Source: Aurantimonas sp036549475 | GTDB lineage: Bacteria > Pseudomonadota > Alphaproteobacteria > Rhizobiales > Rhizobiaceae | Reading direction: 5' to 3' | NCBI RefSeq assembly: GCF_036549475.1 | Contig: NZ_JAZHLI010000010.1 | Location: 1 to 64,000 of the forward strand | Length of the DNA stretch: 64,000 nt | Program-made: the position numbers and the translations under genes | Notes under the pieces: model-generated | Databases searched by the model: none | Told to the model about the DNA's origin: nothing | What the model saw: only the letters and a program-made list of their open reading frames with translations | Shown here: in pieces, positions 54,147 through 63,289 of the stretch | How positions within the stretch are numbered: the first letter of the stretch is position 1 | Layout of the letters: each line of letters begins with the position of its first letter

Positions 54147-55622
54147 ATGTCCCTTCTCGGACGACTCATACAGCAACAGCGCCGGTGGATTCAACTTCGG
54201 CGCAGCATCCCGGCGTCGCAGAATGATCGCCGGGGCTGGCGGCCACATTGGCGACCGGGCCGGCTGCCCTCACTCGACATCTGGCGCGGTCCGCTGCGGC
54301 CGCTCCCGAGGATCATCCAGCGATACATGCCCAAGGGGCTCTACGCCCGCTCGTTGATCATCATCATCGCGCCGGTCGTTCTTCTCCAATGCGTCGTGAC
54401 GGTTGTGTTCATGGAACGGCACTGGCAACTCGTCACCCTGAGACTGTCGGAAGCCGTGGTGCAGGACATCGCCGCTATCACCGCTATTGTGGAGTCGCGG
54501 CCGCTCGCCTCGGACTACAACGACATCATCCGCATCGCTCGCGACAATCTTGATCTCAATGTCTCGGTTCTACCGGCTGAACCGTTGCCGCCGCCCGCGC
54601 CCAAGCCGTTCTTTAATATCCTCGACGGCATCCTTAGCGAGGAACTGACCCGTCAGATCGGCCGGCCTTTCTGGATCGACACCGTCGGGAATTCAAAGAT
54701 CGTCGAGATCCGGATCCGGCTGGACGATCGCGTGATGCGGGTCTTCGCCACCCGCAACTCGGCCTATGCATCCAACACTCACATCTTTCTGGTCTGGATG
54801 GTCGGCACATCGCTGGTTCTGATGATCATTGCGGTGCTGTTTCTGCGTAACCAGATCCGCCCCATCCAGACACTGGCGGCGGCGGCTGACGGTTTCGGCC
54901 GCGGCCAGCCGATGCCCCCGGACTTTCGCCCGCGCGGTGCCTCGGAAGTCCGCCGCGCATCTCTCGCCTTCATCCAGATGCGCGACCGGATCGAGCGGCA
55001 GATGGAACAGCGAACCGCCATGCTGACCGGCGTCAGCCACGACCTGCGCACCATCCTGACCCGCTTCCGCCTGCAGTTGGCGCTGCTTGGCGAAGGCGAG
55101 GATCAAGACGAACTGAACGCCGATGTCGACGAGATGCAGCGGATGCTGGAAGGCTATCTGGCATTCGCCAGAAATGAGGCGGCCGAGGAGATCGGCGAGC
55201 TCGATCTGGCACCGATGCTGACCAAGTTCCGCAACGAAGCCAAACTGAAGGGCAAGCATCTGGAACTGGTTATCGATGGCGACCCTCGCATTGCCGTGCG
55301 TCCGGACTCCTTCACCCGGATGGTGACCAACATCGTGACGAATGCCATGCGCCACGGTGACCAGGTCAAGGTCGCGGCGACCCATGAGGAGCGCTGGCTG
55401 ACAATCACGGTTGAGGATGACGGACCGGGCGTTGCGGCGGAGCAGCGCGAAGAGGTCTTCAAACCCTTCGTGCGCCTCGACACGGCGCGCAATATCGACA
55501 GTGGTGGGACAGGCCTCGGTCTTGCGATCGCCCGCGACATCGCCCGCAGCTTCGGCGGCGATATTCTGCTGTCGGATTCGAAGCTTGGCGGTCTGCGGGC
55601 ACTTATCCGCGTGCCGGCCTGA
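54147..55622 (+). CDS. Sensor histidine kinase
   Basis: A 491-residue kinase. Basic cytoplasmic start, first helix at about residues 70-90 (SLIIIIAPVVLLQCVVTVVF), periplasmic sensor of about 115 residues, second helix (IFLVWMVGTSLVLMIIAVLF), HAMP, HisKA with GVSHDLRTILTRFRLQL, and HATPase with N box VTNIVTNAMRHG, G1 VEDDGPGV and G2 GTGLGLAIARDIARSFGG. EnvZ-like layout. It probably phosphorylates the preceding regulator. Confidence 0.93.
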   Translation: MSLLGRLIQQQRRWIQLRRSIPASQNDRRGWRPHWRPGRLPSLDIWRGPLRPLPRIIQRYMPKGLYARSLIIIIAPVVLLQCVVTVVFMERHWQLVTLRLSEAVVQDIAAITAIVESRPLASDYNDIIRIARDNLDLNVSVLPAEPLPPPAPKPFFNILDGILSEELTRQIGRPFWIDTVGNSKIVEIRIRLDDRVMRVFATRNSAYASNTHIFLVWMVGTSLVLMIIAVLFLRNQIRPIQTLAAAADGFGRGQPMPPDFRPRGASEVRRASLAFIQMRDRIERQMEQRTAMLTGVSHDLRTILTRFRLQLALLGEGEDQDELNADVDEMQRMLEGYLAFARNEAAEEIGELDLAPMLTKFRNEAKLKGKHLELVIDGDPRIAVRPDSFTRMVTNIVTNAMRHGDQVKVAATHEERWLTITVEDDGPGVAAEQREEVFKPFVRLDTARNIDSGGTGLGLAIARDIARSFGGDILLSDSKLGGLRALIRVPA

Positions 55623-55633
55623 GGGGAACCACC

Positions 55634-55999
55634 CTAATAGAGCCGTCCGCCCTCGGGCACTTGTATGCTTGGACCAATAAGGACAACCTCACCCTCCCTG
55701 TCGGGCACGCCGAGAGTGAGCACCTCGGACATCATCGGGCCGATCTGACGCGACGGGAAATTGACGACCGCCAGCACCTGCCGTCCAATCAGCCCCTCCG
55801 GCTCGTAGTGCCGGGTGATCTGGGCCGAAGACTTCTTGCGGCCGAGCGGCATGCCGAAATCAATCACCAGTCTGATGGCGGGCTTGCGCGCTTCCGGGAA
55901 TGGCGCAGCCTCCACGATGGTACCAACGCGTATGTCGACCTTCATGAAATCGTCGAAGCTGATCTGCGGCGACGGGCTTTCGTTCTGCGACGCACTCAT
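55634..55999 (-). CDS. csaA: tRNA-binding domain protein (CsaA-like)
   Basis: A 121-residue OB-fold protein: SFDDFMKVDIRVGTIVEAAP, FPEARKPAIRLVIDFG, LIGRQVLAVVNFPSRQIGPM, SEVLTLGVPDREGEVVLI. CsaA is a chaperone-like dimer with a tRNA-binding fold. It follows proC closely on the same strand, so co-transcription is likely. Its 3' end faces the kinase gene. Confidence 0.9.
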   Translation of the reverse strand: MSASQNESPSPQISFDDFMKVDIRVGTIVEAAPFPEARKPAIRLVIDFGMPLGRKKSSAQITRHYEPEGLIGRQVLAVVNFPSRQIGPMMSEVLTLGVPDREGEVVLIGPSIQVPEGGRLY

Positions 56000-56003
56000 C
56001 CGG

Positions 56004-56816
56004 CTATTCCTTCGACAGCGCCTCGGCCCGATCGCGCGCCGCACGAACCGCCCGTTCCATCAGCGGCGCCAGCCCGTCATCGGCCATCAGAACGTCGAGC
56101 GCCGCCTGGGTCGTACCATTGGGCGAGGTAACGTTTCGGCGGAGCCTTTCCGGCGTTTCGTCGGAGCGGATCATCAGTTCACCGGCTCCGGCGACCGTGT
56201 GGCGGGCAAGCCGCATCGCAAGATCTGCCGGGAGCCCTGCGGCCTCGCCTGCCTTGGCCAGGCACTCGGCGAGATAAAACACATAGGCTGGGCCGCTCCC
56301 CGAAACGCCGGTGACGGCGTCAATCAGCATTTCGCTCTCGACCCATTCCACCGGACCATTGGCTGAGAGCAGGCCGTCGGCCATCTTGTGACCAGCCTCG
56401 TCGACGCGCTCGTTGGCAAAAGCCCCGGTCACGCCACGGCCGATCAGCGCCGGGGTGTTCGGCATGGCGCGCACCACCGGGTGCTCGCCGAGCAGCGCCT
56501 CGATGGCAGCGATCGTCGTACCAGCAGCGATCGAGACGACGAGGCTATCACGCGTCAGCGCTTCGCGCAGATCCGGCAGCGCCGCACCCATCATCTGCGG
56601 CTTCACAGCCAGCAACGCGACATCGAAATTGCTCTCAGGCACAGAAGTGGCGTGGCGGACGCCGTAGTGCTCGATCAGCGGACGCAGAGTCTCACCGATC
56701 TTGGGATCGACCACGAGCACTCTTGCGGGGTCTAGGCCTTTGTCCAGCCATCCACCGAGCAGCGCCGCCCCCATGTTTCCACCACCGAGAAGCAGGATGT
56801 GCTGGGTCGTCGCCAT
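56004..56816 (-). CDS. proC: Pyrroline-5-carboxylate reductase
   Basis: A 270-residue enzyme for the last step of proline synthesis. Rossmann start ILLLGGGNMGAALLGGWLDK, VLLAVKPQMM motif, SIAAGTTIAAIEALLG, RAMPNTPALIGRGVTG and the C-terminal dimerisation signature VSGSGPAYVFYLAECLAKAG. ATG 56816 matches the family start. It overlaps nothing but lies one base from ybjN upstream and four from csaA downstream. Confidence 0.94.
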   Translation of the reverse strand: MATTQHILLLGGGNMGAALLGGWLDKGLDPARVLVVDPKIGETLRPLIEHYGVRHATSVPESNFDVALLAVKPQMMGAALPDLREALTRDSLVVSIAAGTTIAAIEALLGEHPVVRAMPNTPALIGRGVTGAFANERVDEAGHKMADGLLSANGPVEWVESEMLIDAVTGVSGSGPAYVFYLAECLAKAGEAAGLPADLAMRLARHTVAGAGELMIRSDETPERLRRNVTSPNGTTQAALDVLMADDGLAPLMERAVRAARDRAEALSKE

Positions 56817-56817
56817 G

Positions 56818-57318
56818 TCAGGCCTCGCCTTCGGTCTCGAAAAGGGCACAGGCCAGTGCCTCCTTCGCCGACTTGTCAGCCCAGATGACGAACTGGAAAG
56901 CCTGATAGAAGCGCTCGCAGCTTTCCAGCGCGCTGGTCAGCATTCGCTCAGCCTGCTGTGTGGTCGGCTCCGCACCGCCGGACAGCAGCAGGGCATGGCG
57001 GAACATCACCGCATTCTCGTTCTGCCAGAGGTCGAAATGCCCGAGCAGGAGCTTTTCGTTGATCGACGCGAGAAGTTGCAGCACCTCGGTGCGGCGATGC
57101 GCCGGAATTCTGAGGTCGAAGGCGCAGCCCAGATGCAGCGCCTCGATATCCTCGACCCAGGAGAACGATACCGAATAGTCGGTCCACACCCCGGCGACCG
57201 CAACCGCAAGTTCGTCGTCACAGGAGCGTTCGAATGCCCATTCACGCGCCGAAGCCACCCATTCGATCATGTCGACCGGGTTGGATTGGCGCAATGAGGC
57301 GAATTCAGTCAATTGCAT
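56818..57318 (-). CDS. YbjN-domain protein
   Basis: A 166-residue cytosolic protein of the alphaproteobacterial YbjN type, often placed before proC. The pattern EWVASAREWAFERSCDDELA, VWTDYSVSFSWVEDIEALHL, LLASINEKLLLGHFDLWQNE fits the class I chaperone-like fold. Exact role unknown; conserved position suggests a housekeeping function. The 280 bases upstream hold no gene. Confidence 0.88.
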   Translation of the reverse strand: MQLTEFASLRQSNPVDMIEWVASAREWAFERSCDDELAVAVAGVWTDYSVSFSWVEDIEALHLGCAFDLRIPAHRRTEVLQLLASINEKLLLGHFDLWQNENAVMFRHALLLSGGAEPTTQQAERMLTSALESCERFYQAFQFVIWADKSAKEALACALFETEGEA

Positions 57319-57598
57319 GTAAGTCCCCGTGTCCGCATCGGCAGGATTCCGTTTCCCGCAACGGCTCTCCCACCCGGGGTGTCACACTGCCTCGTGTCGA
57401 ATCACCCTTATGAATCAGCATATAGACGGGGAGTCGTCGGCTTAAGGGGATTAACGGATAATTCACCGTTCGTCGGATTCGGGCGAGTCGGAGGAGGCCG
57501 GCGTCGAGTCTTAAGCGACTCTCGGCAAAGGCTTTTCGGGCGCATTGAACGACGCCCGAAAGTTGTTGATAGCCTGTGGAGAACCAGGCTTTCAGCGA

Positions 57599-57883
57599 TC
57601 AGGAGGTAGCGTCACCACCACTCATGCGGGCTTCGAGATCGGCCAGCCGCTTCTTCAGCGCCTCGTTCTCGGTGCGCGCCTTCACTGCCATGTCGCGGAC
57701 AGCTTCGAATTCCTCGCGCTGAACAAGGTCCATCTGGTTCAGCAACCGCTCTCCCTGAGCGCGGAACACCGTCTCCATCTCTCGGCGAACGCCCTGCGCG
57801 GCGCCCGCCGCATCGGTCATCACCCGCGCGAACTCGTCGAGCATCCGGTTGGGGCCTTGGCGGCCGGGGCCTGTCCTGGACAT
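57599..57883 (-). CDS. ubiK: Accessory factor UbiK family protein
   Basis: A 94-residue helical protein: RMLDEFARVMTDAAGAAQGV followed by VQREEFEAVRDMAVKARTEN and LKKRLADLEARM. The BMFP/UbiK pattern (amphipathic helix then C-terminal coiled coil) is clear. It assists ubiquinone synthesis by binding UbiJ and lipids in enterobacteria; in alphaproteobacteria it is usually beside lgt, as here. Confidence 0.88.
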   Translation of the reverse strand: MSRTGPGRQGPNRMLDEFARVMTDAAGAAQGVRREMETVFRAQGERLLNQMDLVQREEFEAVRDMAVKARTENEALKKRLADLEARMSGGDATS

Positions 57884-58167
57884 AGGTGGTCTCCGCTTTG
57901 CGTTGTCACGCCTTCTGTTCAAGTTGCAGGTAGAGAGCGCCTGGGGCGATGGCAATGGCGCCGGTGTTGCGGCGGATCGCTGTGCGTTCGCTGTTCCAGC
58001 GTCATCTCGTTTGTGCAAAAGAACGAGAGGTTGAAAGTCGCGCGGGGCTGACATTTGCTCGCCGTGGCGTTCCAGCGTTGTGTGGCTTGACCCTTCCGGT
58101 GCCTCGGGCCAAGGTCGCGCGGCTTCATCAAGGGCGCCAGGCGCCGACATTTCTGCACGGCGGACTG

Positions 58168-59046
58168 ATGCTCACCCTCCCCTATTTCGGTGTTCTCACC
58201 TATCCGCAGATCGATCCGATTTTCCTCGATCTCGGCCTGATCCAGCTACGCTGGTACGGCCTCTCCTATGTGGCCGGCATTCTTTGCGGCTGGCTCTACG
58301 GACGGCATCTCGCAGGCAACACACGGCTCTGGCCGAACGGCGTTTCGCCGATTACCAAGCTGCAGATCGACGACTTCATCCTCTACATCACCATCGGCAT
58401 AGTCCTTGGCGGTCGGCTCGGCTCGGTGCTCTTCTATGATTTCGAGCGCTATGCCGCCGATCCGCTGGCGGTGCTCAAGGTGTGGGAAGGCGGGATGGCG
58501 TTCCATGGCGGCCTGATCGGCGTCGTCGTGGCGATTGCGGTGTTCTGCCGGGTCTACAAGGTGCCGCTCTTCAGCCTCGTCGACATTGTCGCAGCATCCG
58601 TGCCGTTCGGCCTGTTCTTTGGGCGGATCGCCAATTTCATCAATGGCGAATTATGGGGCGCCCCGTCCCTGGTGCCCTGGGCCATGGTCTTTCCCGATGC
58701 AGGCCCGATGCCCCGGCACCCGAGCCAGCTCTACGAAGCGCTTCTGGAAGGCGTGTTGCTTTTCATCGTCCTGCGGATTGCGACCCATCATTTCAAGATG
58801 CTTGGCCGTCCGCGCTTCGTCGGTGGCCTCTTCCTTGTTGGCTATGGCTGTTCGCGAATCTTCGTGGAGTTCTTCCGCATGCCCGACGTCCAGCTCGGCT
58901 ATCTGTATGGCGGCTGGCTCACGATGGGCATGCTCCTGTCGATGCCGATGCTGGTCGTCGGCATCTGGGCCATGGCGACCGCCAAGCCCCGCGCATACGA
59001 GCCCGGACCGTTGGAGGACGACGAAGCGGGCACTGCCCGGCCGTGA
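58168..59046 (+). CDS. lgt: Prolipoprotein diacylglyceryl transferase
   Basis: A 292-residue inner-membrane enzyme that attaches diacylglycerol to the lipobox Cys of prolipoproteins. About seven helices; signature region GLFFGRIANFINGELWGAPS with the essential Arg and Asn, RWYGLSYVAGILCGWLYGRH near the start and PRHPSQLYEALLEGVLLF. Start ATG 58168. Stop overlaps the GTG of the next gene (GTGA). Confidence 0.95.
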   Translation: MLTLPYFGVLTYPQIDPIFLDLGLIQLRWYGLSYVAGILCGWLYGRHLAGNTRLWPNGVSPITKLQIDDFILYITIGIVLGGRLGSVLFYDFERYAADPLAVLKVWEGGMAFHGGLIGVVVAIAVFCRVYKVPLFSLVDIVAASVPFGLFFGRIANFINGELWGAPSLVPWAMVFPDAGPMPRHPSQLYEALLEGVLLFIVLRIATHHFKMLGRPRFVGGLFLVGYGCSRIFVEFFRMPDVQLGYLYGGWLTMGMLLSMPMLVVGIWAMATAKPRAYEPGPLEDDEAGTARP

Positions 59047-60185
59047 ACCCTCTCGCCCGCAAGATTGCCGAGCACGTGCAGGTCGAAGGCCCGCTCGGCC
59101 TCGACCGCTACTGGAACTTTGCCCTCTACGATCGCGAGCACGGCTATTATGCCCAGCGCGACCCGTTCGGCCGTAGCGGCGATTTCGTAACGGCCCCCGA
59201 GGTCAGCCAGATGTTCGGCGAGCTTCTCGGCGCCTGGGTCGCGTCCGCCTGGGTAGCGCTTGGCCGACCAGATGAATTCCTGCTGGTCGAATGCGGACCC
59301 GGTCGCGGCACAATGATGGCCGACATGTTGCGGACGCTGCGTTCGGTCGCGCCAGACTGCATGAAGGCCGCCGACGTCCGGCTGGTGGAGACCAGCGACC
59401 GGCTCACCGCCAAGCAGGCACTCACGCTGGGACGCTTCGACCTCCCCATCCGCCGGGTGCGCCGCATCGAGGAGTTGGAACGCCGTCCTATGATCGTCAT
59501 CGCTAACGAACTTTTTGATGCCGTGGCGATTCGGCAATATGTCTTCGACGGCAGCGAATGGCGCGAGCGTTGCGTTTCGGCGACCGATAGCGGACGCTTC
59601 GAATTCATCCTGTGCGAGCTGCGCCCACAGGTCGGGCAGGCCGCGAAAGCGATGGGACTGGTTGAACCAAAAGCTGGCGCCGTTTTGGAAATATCTCCGG
59701 CCCGCGAACGGATCGCCGCCACGCTCGCCGAGCGATTGGCGACAGATGGCGGGGCAGGTTTGTTCATCGACTATGGCCATGCCCGAAGCGGCTATGGCGA
59801 TACGCTGCAGGCGATGCATGGCCATGCCTTTGCCGACCCGCTCGACCGTCCAGGCGAGAGCGACATCACCAGCCATGTGGATTTCGACCGGATCGCCGCA
59901 CCGTTTTACGCGGCCGGGCTTTTCGTCTCGCCGACCGTTACGCAGAGCGAATTCCTGCTTTCGCTCGGCCTCATCGAGAGGGCTGGCGCCCTGGGCGCCG
60001 ATCAGGACGAGAGGACACGGGAAGATATTACCCGGGCCGTCCAGCGGCTGGCCGGAACCGCTCACAACGAGATGGGTCAGATTTTCAAAGTCTTATGCGC
60101 CGCCTCGCAGCCCATGGCGTTGCCGCCCTTCGGCCTGAACGAGGCAGATTTACCGGGCGCGGCGGTCGAGCGGACAGCGGATTGA
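59043..60185 (+). CDS. MidA/NDUFAF7-type protein arginine methyltransferase
   Basis: A 380-residue SAM methyltransferase. DUF185 features: FNFALYDREHGYYAQRDPFG in near-match (RYWNFALYDREHGYY), GDFVTAPEVSQMFGELLGAW, motif I LLVECGPGRGTMMADMLR, VIANELFDAVAIRQYVF and ALFIDYGHA-like LFIDYGHARSGYGDTLQ. Mitochondrial homologues methylate NDUFS2 for complex I assembly; a similar role in bacteria is inferred. GTG 59043 overlaps lgt by four bases. Confidence 0.92.
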   Translation: MNPLARKIAEHVQVEGPLGLDRYWNFALYDREHGYYAQRDPFGRSGDFVTAPEVSQMFGELLGAWVASAWVALGRPDEFLLVECGPGRGTMMADMLRTLRSVAPDCMKAADVRLVETSDRLTAKQALTLGRFDLPIRRVRRIEELERRPMIVIANELFDAVAIRQYVFDGSEWRERCVSATDSGRFEFILCELRPQVGQAAKAMGLVEPKAGAVLEISPARERIAATLAERLATDGGAGLFIDYGHARSGYGDTLQAMHGHAFADPLDRPGESDITSHVDFDRIAAPFYAAGLFVSPTVTQSEFLLSLGLIERAGALGADQDERTREDITRAVQRLAGTAHNEMGQIFKVLCAASQPMALPPFGLNEADLPGAAVERTAD

Positions 60186-60218
60186 CTTAACCCTGCCGCT
60201 CGACCACGATCCCGCGCC

Positions 60219-61025
60219 ATGTCCGAAATCCAAAGCCGATCCGCCTCGCCGCTGCCTGATTCCGCCGTCATCCGTTCGGACAGGCTGGCGGGAACCGGCA
60301 TCGCCCATGCATTCTTCACCCGAACCGGGGGTGTCTCGGAAGGGATTTATCGCGGCCTGAATGTCGGGGTCGGGTCAAATGATCGGCCTGAACACGTCGC
60401 CGACAATCGCGAGCGTGCCGTCGCGACGCTGCAGTTGACAAGCAGCGATCTTGCGACGCCTTGGCAGGTGCATTCGGCCGACGCCGTAGCAGTCGACGCC
60501 CCCTTTTCCGGCGAACGTCCGCGCGCCGACGGCATCGTGACCAGTCGCCCTGGCCTTGCCATCGGCGTCGTGACAGCGGACTGCGGGCCGGTACTCTTTG
60601 CCGATCCCGAAAACCGGGTCGTCGGCGCGGCTCATGCCGGCTGGCGCGGCGCGCTTGGCGGTGTGCTGGAGGCGACGATAACCGCGATGGAAGGGCTCGG
60701 CGCCACGCGCAGTTCGATCCGCGCCGTGCTGGGGCCGACGATCACCCAGCCCAATTACGAAGTCGGCATCGAGATGGTCGCCGAGTTTCTCGACGCCGAC
60801 CCCGAGCGCGAACGTTTTTTCCGGCCGGGTCGCGCTGCGGACAAGCGCCAGTTCGACCTGCCGGGATTCATTGTCTCCCAACTTGCAGCCAGCGAGGTCG
60901 ACGCCAGCTTCATCGGCCGTTGCACCTATGGCGAACCGGACCGGTTCTTTTCCTTCCGGCGGACCACGCATCGCGGCGAGCCCGACTACGGTCGCCAGCT
61001 TTCTGCCATCGCCATCGCGGAGTAA
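60219..61025 (+). CDS. pgeF: Peptidoglycan editing factor PgeF (multicopper polyphenol oxidase-like)
   Basis: A 268-residue protein of the YfiH/PgeF family, a purine nucleoside or UDP-MurNAc-peptide editing enzyme. Conserved metal-site region: TPWQVHSADAV, IGVVTADCGPVLFADPENRV, AAHAGWRGALGGVLEATI with His and Cys ligands, and CTYGEPDRFFSFRRTTHRGE. Placed in the standard lgt, midA, pgeF operon order. Confidence 0.93.
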   Translation: MSEIQSRSASPLPDSAVIRSDRLAGTGIAHAFFTRTGGVSEGIYRGLNVGVGSNDRPEHVADNRERAVATLQLTSSDLATPWQVHSADAVAVDAPFSGERPRADGIVTSRPGLAIGVVTADCGPVLFADPENRVVGAAHAGWRGALGGVLEATITAMEGLGATRSSIRAVLGPTITQPNYEVGIEMVAEFLDADPERERFFRPGRAADKRQFDLPGFIVSQLAASEVDASFIGRCTYGEPDRFFSFRRTTHRGEPDYGRQLSAIAIAE

Positions 61026-61031
61026 CGTCTG

Positions 61032-62180
61032 ATGCTGCATTTTTCCCGCGACGAATTCGACGCGCGCCGCGACCGGCTGGTGCTGGAAATGGGCGAGCAA
61101 AAGCTCGACGCCATGATGCTGTTCGCCCAGGAGTCGATGTACTGGCTGACCGGCTACGACACGTTCGGCTTTTGCCACTTCCAGTGCCTGGTAGTGAAGG
61201 CCGATGGCGAGATGCGGCTTTTGACCCGTTCTGCCGACCTTCGTCAGGCACGCCATACCTCCACGCTGGAATCGATCACCATCTGGCGTGACCGCGGCAA
61301 TGCCGATCCGGTCATCGAATTGCGCGACATGCTCGACGACATGGATCTTCTCGGCGCCAGGATCGGCGTCGAATGGGCCACCCACGGGTTGACCGCATCC
61401 TATGGCCATTTGGTGCAGGAACGGCTCGGCTCCTTCGCTTCACTGAAGGAAGCCTCGAGCCTCGTGCCACTGCTGCGGGCGGTGAAAAGCCCAGCGGAGA
61501 TCGAAAAGGTGCGCGAGGCCGCGCGGCTTGGCGACGACGCGTTCGAAACGACCATTCCGCTGATCAAGGCCGGCGCCAGCGAAGCCGACATTCTGGCAGC
61601 CCTGCAGGGCGAAATCCTGCGCCAGGGCGGCGACTACCCGGCCAACCCGTTCGTCGTCGGCTCGGGCCGCGACGCATTACTCTGCCGCTACAAATCGGGA
61701 CGACGCAGTCTCGACGCCCAGGACCAGTTGACGTTGGAGTGGGCGGGCGTGAAGGCACAATACCACGCCGCCCTCATGAAGACGGTGATCGTGGGCCGCC
61801 CGACCGAGCGGCATCTGGAACTGCACGCGGCGGCCAGGGAGGCACTGGAAGCCGTCGAGGAGGCGATGGTGCCGGGCCACAGCTTCGGCGATGTCTTCGA
61901 CGCTCATGCGGCGGTCATGGAAGCCCACGAACTTGTGCGCCATCGCCTGAGCGCCTGTGGCTATTCTCTGGGCGCACGCTATGCGCCGTCCTGGATGGAC
62001 ACACCGATGTTCTTTTCAGGAAATCCGCACCCAATCGTGCCCGACATGACGCTGTTCGCGCACATGATCATCATGGATTCCGACAGCGATACCGCGATGA
62101 CACTCGGCCGAACCTATCTGACGACCACTGGCGCTCCGGAGCCATTGTCGCGGCTCTCGCTCGATCTGACGACGGTCTGA
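61032..62180 (+). CDS. M24-family Xaa-Pro peptidase or hydrolase
   Basis: A 382-residue pita-bread-fold protein. N-terminal creatinase-like domain (MMLFAQESMYWLTGYDTFGF), C-terminal M24 domain from about residue 160 (VPLLRAVKSPAEIEKVREAA). The usual first metal Asp pair appears changed: the strand reads LTLEWAGVKAQYHAALMKTV, with Glu and His where Asp is typical, as in ectoine hydrolase-like members. So it may hydrolyse a non-peptide amide or be a non-canonical enzyme. Starts 6 bases after pgeF. Confidence 0.82.
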   Translation: MLHFSRDEFDARRDRLVLEMGEQKLDAMMLFAQESMYWLTGYDTFGFCHFQCLVVKADGEMRLLTRSADLRQARHTSTLESITIWRDRGNADPVIELRDMLDDMDLLGARIGVEWATHGLTASYGHLVQERLGSFASLKEASSLVPLLRAVKSPAEIEKVREAARLGDDAFETTIPLIKAGASEADILAALQGEILRQGGDYPANPFVVGSGRDALLCRYKSGRRSLDAQDQLTLEWAGVKAQYHAALMKTVIVGRPTERHLELHAAAREALEAVEEAMVPGHSFGDVFDAHAAVMEAHELVRHRLSACGYSLGARYAPSWMDTPMFFSGNPHPIVPDMTLFAHMIIMDSDSDTAMTLGRTYLTTTGAPEPLSRLSLDLTTV

Positions 62181-62326
62181 TCGCACCGGCGCATTCCGGC
62201 TGTGCCAAAGTATGGGCCTGCCCGACGGCAGATCGAGGCATATCGACAGTCTTTTAACGTTATCTTGCGACTCCCGGTCCACGTTCCCATCGAACGCTTG
62301 GCCGTCATACGCAAGGAACGAGCTCC

Positions 62327-63133
62327 GTGGAATTCAATCCCCGCCGCAGCGTACCGATGATCGCCCTGACGCTCGGGATGGCGAGCCTCGGGGGTGGCCT
62401 GTCCGGATGCACCGAGGCTTCAATGGATTTCGGGCCCGATGGCCCCGTGCCGAGCGTCGGCATCGGGTCGCCGGGCACCGGATCGATGAGCGCGGCCGCA
62501 CCGACCCGGCAGTTCGCCTCCGCAATGCCGCCACCGGTCGCCAGCAGCACGATGGGCTATCCGCCGCCCGCCATGTCGCAACAGCAGCAGTTCCCGCCCC
62601 AGCAAGCCTATCCGCCGGTGCAGCAGCAGCCGGTCACGTCGGCACCGATCGCGCCCGTCCAGCAGTCGGGCGGGACGCCCGCCCCTCAATTGCCTTCCCC
62701 TCCCGTGTCCACTGCCGCCGCTCCGGCGACGCTTGCGGCGGCGCCTGCGCCCGCCATGGCAGGCCAAAGCGTCGGTGAGGTGCAGTTCCTGCCGTTGGTG
62801 GGCGCACCCGAGGAGAAGGCCGTCCTTCTGGCCCGCGCTCTTTCCGAGAGCGCGGCTGCCAAGGGCGTTTCGATTCGCCCGGCCGCCGAAGCCCCGTCCA
62901 ATGTGCGTCTGAAGGGCTACTTCTCCGCATTCAATGACGGCACCTCCACGACGCTCGTTTATGTATGGGACGTCCTCGATGCCAACGACCAGCGTGTTCG
63001 TCGCATCCAGGGACAGGAAAGCGTCCCGGGCGCAGCCGCTGATCCGTGGTCGGCCATTGATCTGCCGACACTGGCTGCCGTCGCCGATCGCACCCTCCAG
63101 GAGGCCGCGCAGATCGACTTGGACGCCGGCTGA
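62327..63133 (+). CDS. Lipoprotein with Pro/Gln-rich linker
   Basis: A 268-residue protein from GTG 62327 (AAGGA nine bases before; ATG 62357 is possible). Lipobox in GMASLGGGLSGCTEASMDF; residues about 45-135 are Pro/Gln/Ala-rich; the C-terminal ~130 residues form a compact domain (GEVQFLPLVGAPEEKAVLLA, RALSESAAAKGVSI, KGYFSAFNDGTSTTLVYVWD). Unrecognised but typical of Hyphomicrobiales envelopes. Precedes prs. Confidence 0.75.
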   Translation: MEFNPRRSVPMIALTLGMASLGGGLSGCTEASMDFGPDGPVPSVGIGSPGTGSMSAAAPTRQFASAMPPPVASSTMGYPPPAMSQQQQFPPQQAYPPVQQQPVTSAPIAPVQQSGGTPAPQLPSPPVSTAAAPATLAAAPAPAMAGQSVGEVQFLPLVGAPEEKAVLLARALSESAAAKGVSIRPAAEAPSNVRLKGYFSAFNDGTSTTLVYVWDVLDANDQRVRRIQGQESVPGAAADPWSAIDLPTLAAVADRTLQEAAQIDLDAG

Positions 63134-63289
63134 CCTCCTCGCATCGGCGCTGCGTTTCTTCCCGCATTGCGAAATACGGCGGGTTGAAGTTTCGCGCGAT
63201 GTTGATATGAGCCCGTGCATCGACGGGATGACCAACCGAAGCGGCACTGCCACGCCGTCTCGACCGTACCCGCTATCGGAAAGAACGCG

